Position numbers and translations under genes: made by a program | The notes under the pieces: generated by a model | What the model was told of the DNA's origin: nothing | Seen by the model: the letters and a program-made list of their open reading frames with translations, nothing else | The model's database searches: none | Shown: positions 1-10,374 of the stretch, in pieces | How the letters are laid out: every line of letters begins with the position of its first letter | Position numbering within the stretch: position 1 is the first letter of the stretch | From: Cherax quadricarinatus | Lineage: Eukaryota; Arthropoda; Malacostraca; Decapoda; Parastacidae | DNA: 64,000 bases | Direction of reading: 5' to 3' | Assembly (NCBI RefSeq): GCF_038502225.1 | Contig: NW_027195394.1 | Span: forward strand, 69,501 to 133,500

Positions 1-170
1 CTAACAAATTTAATTGTTCTAAATGCCCATAAAAATGTAATGCATGGTGGGGTACAAGATACCTTAAATTGTATTAGGGAAACTTTCTGGATTCCACAAG
101 GACGGCAAAGTGTAAAAAGGGTGATTAAATCTTGTGTAATATGTCGCCGTGTGGATGCCAGATCCTACAG

Positions 171-257
171 ACCAGGCTCTGATCCACCAGGAGGCCTGGT
201 CTCAGACCGGGCCGCGGGAGCGTTGACCCCCGGAACTCTCTCCAGGTAAACTCCAGG
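171..257 (+). mobile_element. LINE family A, extreme 3' fragment
   Basis: An insert of about 87 bp that interrupts the integrase zinc-binding region. It starts inside the last codons of the LINE (CTGATCCACCAGGAGGCC) and ends with the family tail CTCTCCAGGTAAACTCCAGG. It retains hairpin 1 (GGCCTGGTC / GACCGGGCC). Hairpin 2 has one G-to-A change. The flanking BEL reading frame resumes directly after it, which fixes the insert limits to within a few bases. Confidence 0.85.
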
Positions 258-490
258 TATATGTACCCAGGTCCTCCACCATTGCCAAAGGAGTGTGTAC
301 AATTAGTGAAACCATTTTATGTAACTGGTGTAGACTATAGTGGTCCAATAATTTTAACAGGTACGTCAAATGGTGTTCCACTGAAAGTGTATGTTTGTTT
401 GTTCACCTGTACTGCTACTAGGGCAGTTCATTTAGAAATGGCACAGGACTTGTCTGCAGAACAGTTTATACAGCTGTTTTGAAAATTTGC

Positions 491-559
491 AGGAGGCCTG
501 GTCACAGACCGGGCCGCGGGGGCGTTGACCCCCGGAACTCTCTCCAGGTAAACTCCAGG
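491..559 (+). mobile_element. LINE family A, extreme 3' fragment
   Basis: An insert of about 69 bp within the integrase core. It begins at AGGCCTGGTCACAGACC and ends CTCCAGG. It contains only the two 3' hairpins plus the tail. The integrase frame continues after it (ISDNATNF), so this is a genuine insertion and not part of the host element. Confidence 0.85.
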
Positions 560-1028
560 AGATCCTGTCCGAGGTTGGTGATTTCGGATAATGCCACAAA
601 TTTTGTAGCAGGTGCTCAACACTTGATAGAATTAAATAATAGTAACGATGTTCAATCTCTGTTAACCCAGCGAGGGTGTACCTGGTAATTTATTACTCCT
701 AGAGCCCCTTGGCAGGGGGGGCTGTACGAAAGACTGATAGGCACAGTGAAGAGATGTCTCCGCAAAGTACTACACTGGAAGAGAATTAATTTGGAAGAAT
801 TCTGTGCAGTGTTAGTGGAGGCAGAAAATCGTATAAATAATAGGCCTCTCTCGTACATGAGTGATACACCTGATGCAGATGTATTAACACCTTCTCACCT
901 AATATGTGGAAGGAAATTGGAAGCTGCCCCTGTCTATAGAGATAATCCGGAAGAAAGTGATGAAATTACAATGATGCGGCAGTGTTGTGTAATAAATTTA
1001 AAATGTTAAATAAAGTAATTGATCACTA

Positions 1029-1686
1029 TGAGAACCTTCAAAACTAGGGAGGCCAAACCCATGATGACACTCTTCAGGTCACTTGTTCTATCTAGGCTGG
1101 AATATTGCTGCACACTAACAGCACCTTTCAAGGCAGGTGAAATTGCTGACCTAGAGAATGTACAGAGAACCTTCACGGCATGCATAACGGAGATAAAACA
1201 CCTCAATTACTGGGAGCGCTTGAGGTTCCTAAACCTGTATTCCCTGGAACGCAGGAGGGAGAGATACATGATTATATACACCTGGAAAATCCTAGAGGGA
1301 CTAGTACCGAACTTGCACACGAAAATCACTCAATACGAAAGCAAAAGACTTGGCAGACGATGCACCATCCCCCCAATGAAAAGCAGGGGTGTCACTAGCA
1401 CGTTAAGAGACCATACAGTAAGTGTCAGGGGCCCGAGACTGTTCAACTGCCTCCCAGCATACATAAGGGGGATTACCAACAGACCCCTGGCAGTCTTCAA
1501 GCTGGCACTGGACAAGCACCTAAAGTCGGTTCCTGACCAGCCGGGCTGTGGCTCGTACGTTGGTTTGCGTGCAGCCAGCAGCAACAGCCTGGTTGATCAG
1601 GCTCTGATCCACCAGGAGGCCTGGTCACAGACCGGGCCGTGGGGGCGTTGACCCCCGGAACTCTCTCCAGGTAAACTCCAGATAAA
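1029..1686 (+). mobile_element. LINE family A, 5'-truncated copy with RT C-terminus
   Basis: An insert of about 660 bp between the DHY and W codons of the BEL integrase frame. It encodes the region after the reverse-transcriptase catalytic core of a CR1/Jockey-type LINE, open from about 1019 to 1651: RLEYCCTLTAPF, then ERRRERYMIIYTWKILEG, PPMKSRGVTSTLRD and RGPRLFNCLPAYIRG. The frame ends within the conserved 3' hairpins, and the tail CTCCAGGTAAACTCCAGATA follows. Truncation at the 5' end is usual for target-primed reverse transcription. It carries no catalytic residues and cannot be autonomous. This is the best copy for defining family A in the window. Confidence 0.9.
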
Positions 1687-2116
1687 CTGGTCTAATGTGT
1701 GGCATAAGGAATATCTTCTTACACTACGTGAACACTTTTATGGTGCGATAGAGGCAGTAAATCGACAGATCATTCAACCAGGTGACATTGTGTTAATTGA
1801 CACTGAACAACATCGAACATTGTGGCCTCTGGGCAAAGTATTGACATTGTACCCAAATGCACAAGGTGTTGTCAGGAATGTCAAAGTGTTGTGTCGTGGC
1901 CAGGAAAGTTTACGCACAATTAATAAATTGATTCCCTTGGAATTAGGTGTTCAATCAAACATAAATGAAAATCTGAGGGAAAGTGACACGAGTGATATGG
2001 AAGATAATGCACACCAAGTGATGCCAGAAGATGGAATCGTAGTAAGATCTACTAGGAGAACAGCCACTCAAGCCAGAACTGGCTGGAATCATCTCCTAAA
2101 GGAAGGAGTAATTTGA

Positions 2117-2150
2117 ATCGTTTAGCAACGAACTCCGGCCGGCCGCAGTG
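2117..2150 (+). other. BEL 3' untranslated segment before the LTR
   Basis: Short spacer between the pol stop codon and the probable LTR start. It contains CCGGCCGGCCGCAG. No clear polypurine tract is visible. Confidence 0.4.
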
Positions 2151-2720
2151 TGGAAAATACTGTATATATTTTCCAGAAATTCAGTATTTATATGTAAATA
2201 GATGGCCATACTGTATTTAATAATATTTATGTCATAGAAAACGGAAAGCCTGCGTCTGCGCAGACGGGACTTGCCATCTTGGTTTTGATTTTGTATTAGA
2301 AACCTAGGTGAATGGGGAAGAATTTTTCGTGCTCTAGAGGTTAAAATTGTGCTGACACCTCTCAAATAGGAGGCGAAATTGGTGGATGTGCATTCCTGCA
2401 TAACTTGAGATATCAGACGACTAGACAAGACAGCTCCAGGAACCTCAGATAAGCTCTCTAGATTTGTGTATAATTCTGGCCAGCATTATTTTCATAGATT
2501 TAGTTAGAGTGAGGTTTTCTGAGTATGATACACATTAATCTTCAGTCAAATTGGTGAGTGATATTAAGATATATTTTCCTTCTGTTATGTAATTGTGTAT
2601 ATATATAACCATTTATTATTTTTAATATACAGTCCACAAAATTTATATATTTACCAGTATTCCTGGTTATACATATTTCATTGGTAATTAATAGGTCCAG
2701 AGCAACTTGTGGATATGACA
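2151..2720 (+). repeat. Probable BEL/Pao LTR
   Basis: The segment begins TGTGGAAAATACTG shortly after pol and can be read to an ACA end at 2718-2720 (GGATATGACA), giving a TGT...ACA element of about 570 bp. One base later comes TGGTGGTATCGAAGGGGG, which has the TGG start expected of a tRNA primer-binding site. No second LTR is in the window to align, so the limits are inferred. Confidence 0.45.
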
Positions 2721-2889
2721 GTGGTGGTATCGAAGGGGGACATTTTTGCGACCTAGGTGTCCCAAATTCCTACTTGTCTAACTGATAAATAATAATTATC
2801 TATGTTCATTAACTGTTATGTACATAATTATACATACAGAAAAATGCAATTTTCCACAAGGTAATATCCCATGGAGCAGAGAAGTGTCT
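2721..2889. other. Sequence after the LTR; possible primer-binding site only
   Basis: Apart from the primer-binding-site-like 18-mer at 2722-2739, I see no feature. Confidence 0.4.
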
Positions 2890-3810
2890 CCGTTCATGCG
2901 GTGGTCGGTTCCAGTTTTTTTTCGCTCCATCTGGAAGGATGTTCACCAGTGATGAGGAAAGTTTGGAGGGCTTCTGTGCAGGGGTTTGAATGGGCTAACC
3001 TAAGCATATTGACCCCAATAAGGATATATCTTTCAGTAACACGATCTCTAATGTTTGGAATATTAAGTTCTTTCCGCATATTTAAAATTTTGGCAGTACG
3101 AGGGCATCCTAGGATGATCATCATAGCTTCGTTTTGCAGTTTTTCCAGGCCTCCAAGCTTCCAGTCAGACATGAGTGCAAGTAGTGGAGCCGCATAATCA
3201 ACCAATGATTTAATATAAGCAAAATACGTCATTTTCACAATTTTAACATTAGCACCATACCTGGGGTGAAACCCTGCCACAACTCTAAGTGCTCTCAGCC
3301 TTTCTTTGTATTGGCGACAAAGTCTCGTTACAACAGGTCCAAGTAGTGGGACCTCAAAGCCTAGATACCTGTATCTGCTTACATATTCTAGAAGAGACCC
3401 ATCATGCAACTGGATCTGATGAACTGTGCCTCTGTCGAGGAGGACGCCTGTTGAGTATCTTTGTTTTATTCCCTGAGATTAAAAACCCAAGGTCCTAACA
3501 TGAGGCTAGTACATGATTAAGAATGTTTTGGGTGTTGAAGAATCCTGTGGTGTGAATCATTATATCACCAGCAAAGCTAATCATATAATGATGGGGCTGG
3601 CTAGGCATAGCATTAAGTAAGGCATTAATTAGAATATTGAATAGGGTGGGACTAAGCACACCTCCCTGTGGGGTTCCTAATTCAAAATCTTTAGTTACAC
3701 TTCTATGTCCCTGGAACAACACAGACGACTTTGTTGGACAGGTAGCGGAGAAGCCATCCTCCAACATCCATTCTGGCAAGTTCACTAATGATTACATGTC
3801 GGGTGGCTCA
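2890..3810 (-). pseudogene. Non-LTR retrotransposon reverse transcriptase remnant (R1/I/Ingi-like)
   Basis: Two reading blocks on the - strand. The upstream block (3785-3495) has the palm motif GTPQGGVLSPTLFN and, in place of the YADD box, FAGD, so the catalytic pair is damaged. The downstream block (3409-2894) has YRYLGF followed by LQNEAMMIILGCPRTAKIL and RDRVTERYIL, a layout seen C-terminal to the RT of R1/I/Ingi-type LINEs. The two blocks are in different frames with an unexplained break at 3410-3494. It is a truncated inactive fragment. It differs clearly from LINE families A, B and D elsewhere in the window. Clade assignment is tentative. Confidence 0.75.
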
Positions 3811-3899
3811 AAGCGGTTTGGTCAAGGAAGGTGGTATGGCTGTCAGGTGCAGAGGAGAAAAAGGGGGCTATGCAGATGCCACTTTCATGCATGAAGCCG

Positions 3900-4847
3900 C
3901 AACGGGGGACAAGAAAAGTTAATTCAGTATGCCATTAAAAAAACATCCTTCGAATGTTTTAACAAGAGCTAGTAAGAGATACTGGGCGAAATGGTTTTTT
4001 GGAGGGTTTGGAAAGGGGAAAAACGAGGTGTTGGGCCATGATTTAGGGGCCCCAGTGACATAGCTCATGTTTTATAATTAAGAAATGATTACCGGTATCA
4101 AAACAATCTGAGTAGTTGTAATACCATCCTCACCCCGGCGAGGAGTTCCATTAGTGCTGCACGTTTAATTTGTGAAAGAATTTGCGGCATCTGCCTTGTG
4201 AGCATAAAAAAAAAAATTCTCCCCCATCAATTTGTCCATTAATTTGCCTGTTGCTAAGATTTCAAAGCAAGAAAAGGGCCCCACCACAACCATTTCCTCC
4301 GGGAGAAGGGTGATCCCCAGTTCTGTTACCCCCAATTCTTTTACCCCCCGATAAACCATGCCCGGCTAAAAGGGGGGATTAGTACTTCGTCTCTCTCCCC
4401 CTTTTGGGGGCTGTTTTTTTCTTTTTTTTGTCTGAAAAATGCTGTTCTTTTTCATTCCTGTTTTCCTGTAGCCCCGTTCCCTTTACGTGGGTCTGACAAA
4501 AAGGTCTAAATTCCTGAGCTGCTTTAGGGTTTTGCACCTTTTATGGAAGTACCGTATTTTCAAAAGGGCATTTGCCTTTTATTTTCATGTCAACATTTTT
4601 AGTGGGTTTATATCATTTGGGGGAAAGCCGCCAAACCTTAATGGGAAATTTTTTTTGAAACTTATCTTTATTTTAAAAAACCTCCCAGTTCAGGCTGACA
4701 AATTTAACACTTTAGCCCACCTTTTGAAAGGGCTGTAGGTGATGGAATAACCAAAAACGTGATGTATCCCTTATGCCAAATAAAAAAGATTTTCCCGGTA
4801 TATGTATTAGTGTTCATTTCTCCAGTAATCCCCATTGGGACAGGTAC
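3900..4847. other. Homopolymer-rich stretch without a recognisable gene
   Basis: Runs of A, T, G and C (for example near 4208, 4344, 4370, 4428 and 4650) are far denser than elsewhere. No open frame looks conserved. It may be decayed repeat DNA or low-accuracy consensus sequence. Confidence 0.5.
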
Positions 4848-4946
4848 ACATAAATACAGTTACAGAGATTATCATACATAGATATGTGTAGATTACCGGA
4901 TAACCCAAAATAAAATGACTTATTTCACTGTGGTCCTTTGTGGTTC
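4848..4946 (-). mobile_element. LINE family D, 3' tail fragment
   Basis: The reverse complement matches the 3' untranslated end of the LINE at 45.5-48.4 kb: AAGGACC...GAAATAAGTCA, GGGTTATCC, ATGTAACTGTAT and TGTGTATACCTG-like blocks in the same order. It is diverged, and only about 100 bp is present. Confidence 0.65.
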
Positions 4947-5399
4947 AGGGGTCACTCACCCCCGTTTTTTTGTATATTATTAATGGTTATAGTAGTAGTA
5001 GTGAGGGGTCAAAGTCAAAGATTTATTTCCCTAAACAATGTTTGTAGAAAAGGGGGACGTTTGGTTATAAAGAAGAACGCCAATGGTTTATTATTGCTTT
5101 TTTAATTTATTATTTTTTTATTATTATTTGCATTAGGTAACAGGATTAAAAGTACAAATTTGGGTTTATATATTTTAGGGTTAGAAACATTTAAACTTTT
5201 TAAAGGGGGTTTTTATTTTTAAAATTTCCGGGGTTTTGGGGGAAAATAAAAATTAAAAATTTTCTCTCTTCAGTGCCCATGACGCTTTTTTTTGGATAAC
5301 CATTTAGATTTTTTTTTAATGAATTAAAATCAAATACTTTGGCATTGCATATGGGGAAGTTAGATTTAAATTTAAAGTTTATAGGATGAGAGATTTAGT
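4947..5399. other. No feature seen
   Basis: AT-rich with homopolymer runs; no motif or open frame I can support. Confidence 0.5.
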
Positions 5400-5738
5400 G
5401 TGTTGTTGTCAAGAGATGGAGCGCAGAGGTGGCCAGGTGACGTCATGCCTCAGTCAGTACATTGGCGTTCTGGAGTGTGGGGTTTTAAAATTGTCCCGCA
5501 ACATTCTGAGGGTGATTTGCTGTGTTTCTGTGTGACCATAAGGTCTGTGTTGATTATGTGGTGCTTAACACGAGTATCAATCATGTTTCGTGTATACCCA
5601 TCTTCAAGGGTGTAACAGGCATGTGGAGTACGTGGATAAGCGACACTGCTCGCTGGGCAGTGTTCCTGACGACATAATGCGACGCCCGTAGTCTGGAAGA
5701 GGTTTTACTCGATGCTAACCATCCGCGACCTCCCGAAG
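5400..5738 (+). promoter_or_regulatory. Candidate promoter and non-coding first exon
   Basis: This segment is richer in GC and CpG than its surroundings and holds no recognised repeat. It contains a perfect cAMP-response-type palindrome TGACGTCA (5438-5445) and, 10 bases further, a TCAGTCAGT tract resembling an arthropod initiator. It ends in a good splice donor, CCGAAG|GTGAGTAACC, at about 5738. No convincing coding frame is present. It could be the 5' leader exon of a host gene running on the + strand, such as the one ending near 16050 or the scrib-like gene. Transcript evidence is absent. Confidence 0.3.
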
Positions 5739-5759
5739 GTGAGTAACCTTCACAGTAAC

Positions 5760-7889
5760 CTTTATCACTTAAATAAACAATGAGCACCCCAGCAGGCTCA
5801 GGAGATGATACAGCCAGGTCTACCATTCCTGACTCCCATCATTTGAACTATAATACTCTGACCTGCCCACTTCTTTTTCTTTTCAAATTGAGTAGTGTAC
5901 CAAAGATGATGCAGTATAAAATTGGAGTAACAGGATATATAGCTACAATTCCTCAAGGCCTTAAATCCATTGGAGGTGCCTTTATCTAGTTTTGATCCAA
6001 CTACATCCTTTTTTTACTCTATATATCTTTGAACAAGAGGTTTGGGAAAGGAGCTAACTTCACACAAATTGCCACCAGAAAACTTGCTAGTTAAATGTTA
6101 AGGGATTTTTTCTTTTCATTGGATTTGTGCAAGACCTGAGGATCTGGAGCATGTTTTCAAATATAATATTGTTCTGGGATTGAGGTGATATATTTAACTT
6201 GTACAAACAGTTCTTCATTTAATGTTCTTTATCGGAGAAGAGGTAAACTTTATCAAGAATATTGTCATTTTATTGTGGTAACAAACCTCCCATGTTCAGT
6301 GCGAATGAGCTAATGGACCCTACAAATGATGTGGTTAAAGTTTTGATAGAAATACTCGAAAATTAGAATCTTAATTATTGTACTGACAGATACAGCTATC
6401 CAATATTCAAAGACCATCAGTTGAAATTTGAATACTGTCCCGTGGCTTGGAAGGCAAAGCCTCGCACATACTTGAGTGTATGGTTCAATCCTGTCAAGGT
6501 GGAAACATTGGCGTGTTTCCATGCACCTGCTCACCTAGCAAAGGGAAATGAGGTACCTGGGTATTAGTCGACTGTGTGGGTGGCATCCCCAGGATGCCAC
6601 CCACAGTCCTTGATGATGCACTGACTTTCTTGAGTTATTGTGGTGGCTAACCCTCCAGGATTAAAAATCCAAACAAAATTTTATCTTTAAAATCTTAAAC
6701 GCCTGACTCAAACATCATGTTGCTTCATGAAGACTAGTTTCTCCAAGGCCTTAAAAAGTTATGGGGGGAATTTACAGGCACCCAGACCTTGATATGGAAC
6801 GTGTGAACTTCAGGGACAAAATTACAGAGGCATCTAAAATAAAAATGTAAGAAATGTAGTAGAGAGAATCCCAGAGGAAGTTTCATGTATAGTCTCACAA
6901 ACAGATTATTTAAGCAAGGAAAATAGTGAATCTGACCAGACCGGGAAAAAACTCTTGATCTTAAAATCACAAATAATGAGGTTCAGGTGTCATCAAGTGT
7001 CAAATAGTGCAAACAAAAACAAAACCCTAAGTGAAGTTTAGGCATGTATACACACTGGTCATAAACAGCAAAGCAGACAAAAATCACAAGGGTATATTCT
7101 ACAAGCTAATCTTCAAGAATAAATTCATTAACTGCATCAGATAAACCCACTGAAATATGCTAGAAAGATAGTATGAGAACCTAAATTTAAACTAGTGTTT
7201 TGAGGATGAGCTTAATGGTGATAGAAGTATGCTCCAGGAAAAGAAGAGAATAGAATAGTTTAGAGAGATTCCATTTACATGTGTAGATGAAGAATTGCCG
7301 ACTCAAAGTTCTCGTGCTTGTCAGCCGTGGAAATAAATACAGTCACAACTAACTTTTGCATGAGTTACATTCCAGAAAAATGGAGTTATGCATGAAAATG
7401 TAATAGGTGAAATGTACAACTTCTGAGAAATTTGGTTCTATTCTATGCTCCCTCAAAAAAAGCCAGACAGCTCTTCTTTTAAAACACAGTTCACCTAAAA
7501 TAATTAAATAAGTATTGTACAACGATCCTAAAAGGCATGCAGATGTGAGCAAATTAAACCATGTTATCATAGTATGATACAGAATTATTTAACCTAGCAT
7601 TACCAAATAGTCATGCCATGTGAATACACTTAACCTTAAATTCTGACTCACAAAATTGGATTGACATGATTGCAAACAAACCATACCACATGTGGGGGGT
7701 AGAACCCATGGTTATAGAGTTGTAAAAACCCCGATAGACAATTTCATGAATCATGATGGCACTTGAGCTAGAGTTCATCACGCCACGCTGGCGGAGATCT
7801 GCCTGTAAACCTTTGCATTTGTGGTCAGTGGTGCCTATGCTAACCTTACTATTGTATATAAATATACCTAAATGGATGAATCTTATTGT
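5760..7889. other. Mostly unique AT-rich DNA without a recognised feature
   Basis: Short open frames occur on both strands but none resembles a known protein. Only the SINE-core hairpin at 6545-6610 stands out. Confidence 0.5.
6545..6610 (+). repeat. SINE core fragment with inverted repeat
   Basis: The block GGTACCTGGGTATTAGTCGACTG followed by GGTGGCATCC is the same central motif seen in the SINE at 52.9 kb and, inverted, near 32.2 kb. Here GTGGGTGGCATCC is followed at once by AGGATGCCACCCAC, giving an almost loop-free hairpin of about 13 bp. Confidence 0.55.
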
Positions 7890-7975
7890 AGCCAACTGGC
7901 CCAGTGGCTAGTGTTTCTGGAGTTTTATAACTCTAACTGTGGGCTCAGCCCTGTCCGTGGTATAGTTTCTAAATT
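7890..7975 (+). repeat. tRNA-derived SINE head
   Basis: A perfect match to the RNA polymerase III A box consensus (TRGYNNANNGG) occurs at 7897-7907 (TGGCCCAGTGG). A weakened B-box-like GGGCTCAGCCC follows about 34 bp downstream, at 7941-7951. The spacing matches tRNA-derived promoters. No intact tRNA cloverleaf can be drawn, so it is a SINE relic rather than a tRNA gene. Confidence 0.5.
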
Positions 7976-8025
7976 CTGATTGTTGTTGCTTAACTGTTTC
8001 ACAGTCCAGAACCCCAAAATCAGTA

Positions 8026-10374
8026 CAGTGGTCCTCAATAATCAATCCCCCCATAATCCGCTCCCGGGAAATGGGACTATATCAAAAAGGACGATTTATA
8101 ATCAATTTTCCCATAAGAAATAATGTAAATTCAATTAGTCCATTCCTGACACCTAGAAGTATTAAAACAAAAATTTGTTTACATGAAATATAGATGTAGT
8201 ACATAAACAATACAGTGGCACATGATGAATTAAACATTAACAGAATAACACTTACCTTTATTGGCATTCTTCTTTGTGTATGGAAGACTGGAGAAGGAGA
8301 CTGTTTGGGATGAATTACTGTTTGGAAGGGGAACCCCCTTCCATCAACACCTTGGGTACCAATTGCTTTTCTAGTTACTTCTCTTCTGTTTTTTAATGCC
8401 ACTAGGACCACCTTGAGAGTCACGGGAGTCCTGTCTCCAAAAAAACTGTCCAGAGAGCTCTGTTTCTGCATCTCTTTAAAACTTCTTAAATGGGCCAAGA
8501 CTTGTCACTGTACAAGTTGCCGATATGGCTTGCAACATCCTTCTCTGTGATGTTTCTCCATAAATCTTTCCATCCTACCCACATTTCAAAATCTCCTTAA
8601 TTTCTGAAGAAGGCACCTTCCTCCATCTCTCTTCCTCCTCCTCTGCAGCAAGATTCAGAGCTGCCATCTGTTGCTGTTCCTGCTGAAGCTCTTGCAGCTC
8701 CTCAGTGGTTAGCTCTTGTTGTGGTCCTCCACCAACTCTTCCACATCCTCCAAACTCACATCCAACCCCATGGAAGCTCCCAGTGCCACAATGGATTTAA
8801 CAACTGACATAGGCTCATCAGGGTCAGCCCCAAACCCTTCAAAATCCCTCTTGTGGACACAATCGGCCACAATTTTCCCAAGCAGAGTTCAAAGTCCTGG
8901 TAGTCACTCCTTCCAAGCCTTACTCTATAAGGCTTACACAATGGAGAATACTGAAATGTTTTTTCCCAAAAAATCTGTAGGGTCAAGTGAGTGTCTGAGG
9001 TCACATTCAAGCACCTTTCAAACATGCTTTGGTGTAGAGTTTTTTAAAGTTTGCAATGACCTGCTGGTCCATGGGTTGGAGGAGAGGAGTGGTATTCGGG
9101 GCAAGAACTTTACTGTCATGAACCCAAACTCCTTCAGAATTAGGTCATCCAAGTTTGGAGGATGAGCAGGTGCATTGTCCATTACTAGGAGGCACTTGAG
9201 ATCCAATTTCTTTTCCAGGAGGTAATTCTTCACACTAGGGCCAAACACTTCGTTGAACCACTCTACAAAAATTTCCCTCGTGACCCATGCCTTACTATTA
9301 GATTTCCCAAACACACACAATTTGTTCTTCCTAACATTGTTTTTCCTGAACACTCTGGGATTTTCAGAATGGTACACTAGTAACGGCTTCACTTTGAAAT
9401 CCCCACTAGCATTAGCACAGAACATTAGCGTCAGCCTGTCTTTCATAGGCTTGTGTCCTGGCATTGCCTTTTCCTCTTGTGTAATGAAGGTCCTCTTTGG
9501 CATTTTCTTCCAAAAGAGGCCTGTTTTGTCACAATTGAACACTTGTTCAGGTTTCAGTCCTTCACTGTTTAAGTACTCCTGGAATTCATGCACATATTTT
9601 TCAGCCGCCTTGTGGTCCGAACTGGCAGCCTCACCATGCCTTACCACACTGTATATGCCAGTACGCTTCTTAAATCTCTCAAACCAGCCTTTGCTAGCCT
9701 TAAATTCACTCACATCATCACTAGTTGCAGGCAATTTCTTTACCAAATTGTCATGCAACTGCCTAGCCTTTTCACAAATAAGCGACGTCATAAGACTGTC
9801 TCCTGCTAATTGTTTCTCATTTATCCACACCAATAATAACTTCTCAACATCTTCGAGTACTGGCGATCTCATTTTTGTCAGCATATTTACCCCCTTTGCA
9901 AGAACAGCGTCCTTGATTTCCTTTTTCTTGGCTATGATGGAAGATATGGTTGTACGGGATTTGTTATACATCCTGGCCAGTTCGCCCACACGTACGCCAC
10001 TGTCATATTGTTCAATGATGTTTTTCTTAAATTCAATCGTATTTCTCACCTTCTTTATCAAAGGCTTGGCACTAGGAGCTTTCTTTGGAGCCATGGTAGC
10101 TTATTTAGCACTTAAATAACTTGCAAGCACTAAAATAAATGAAATATTATGAAATATTTCACTGGAGCACGTGAGGGGACCGTCGCTCACTGGTAAACAA
10201 TGGCACACTGGCTGGGAAGGAAAGGCCGAGGCCGCTCAGACCGTGCATACGCGTCTGGGATGAAGGACTATTAGCGAGTTACCGGACCATTTTCGAGCCA
10301 ATATTTTGACGAAAAAACAGGACTATTTCCGAAATGGACGACTTTCAGGCCGGACGATTATTGAGGGACCACTG
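8026..10374 (-). mobile_element. Tigger/pogo DNA transposon, near full length
   Basis: Terminal inverted repeats CAGTGGTCC(C)TCAATAATC...GATTATTGAGGGACCACTG are flanked on both sides by the TA target duplication (8024-8025 and 10375-10376). The length is 2349 bp. The transposase gene runs leftward from near the right end. The untranslated 3' region toward the left end is typical of the other Tigger copies in the window. Confidence 0.9.
8680..10094 (-). pseudogene. Tigger (pogo family) transposase, frameshifted
   Basis: The start at 10094 (MAPKKAPS) fits the N-terminus MGPKK/MAPKK of the other copies here. Residues about 15-60 form a psq-type helix-turn-helix (ARMYNKSRTTISSIIAKK) and residues about 80-145 a CENP-B-type DNA-binding domain (ASKGWFERFKKRTGI). 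The DDE_1 catalytic core follows: the first Asp is at residue 189 (VFNCDKTG, where the family usually has CDETG) and the second at 306 (LLVMDNAPAH). The frame breaks near residue 332 (about 9100). The third acid (PMDQQV) and C-terminal part continue in other frames down to about 8690. The protein would excise and reinsert the element, but this copy is inactive. No host domestication is suggested. Confidence 0.88.

Larger units (their letters stand above)
1..2116 (+). pseudogene. BEL/Pao retrotransposon pol, integrase part, broken
   Basis: This is the 3' end of the pol gene of a BEL/Pao-type LTR retrotransposon; the element starts upstream of the window. In order it shows the zinc-binding region of integrase (HGG near 40, then CVICRRVD near 135-155), the integrase core (VDYSGP near 330 and SDNATNF near 585-605), the region ending with NRINNRPLSY near 830-855, and the C-terminal domain (WHKEYLLTLRE at 1697-1730, through about 2116). 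The frame is broken by three inserts of the same LINE family at 171-257, 491-559 and 1029-1686, and by in-frame stops near 480 and 687. It is therefore a dead copy. Assignment to BEL/Pao rests on the order and wording of these motifs. No gag, protease or reverse transcriptase lies in the window. Confidence 0.85.

Noticed and set aside
2096..2428. 110-residue frame on the - strand in the LTR
   Set aside because: No motif; lies in the probable LTR and its flank.
7890..7975. Functional tRNA gene
   Set aside because: The A box is good but the B box is degraded and no cloverleaf forms; better read as a SINE head.
9253..10119. 288-residue open frame on the + strand
   Set aside because: Antisense shadow of the Tigger transposase; no protein-like motif.
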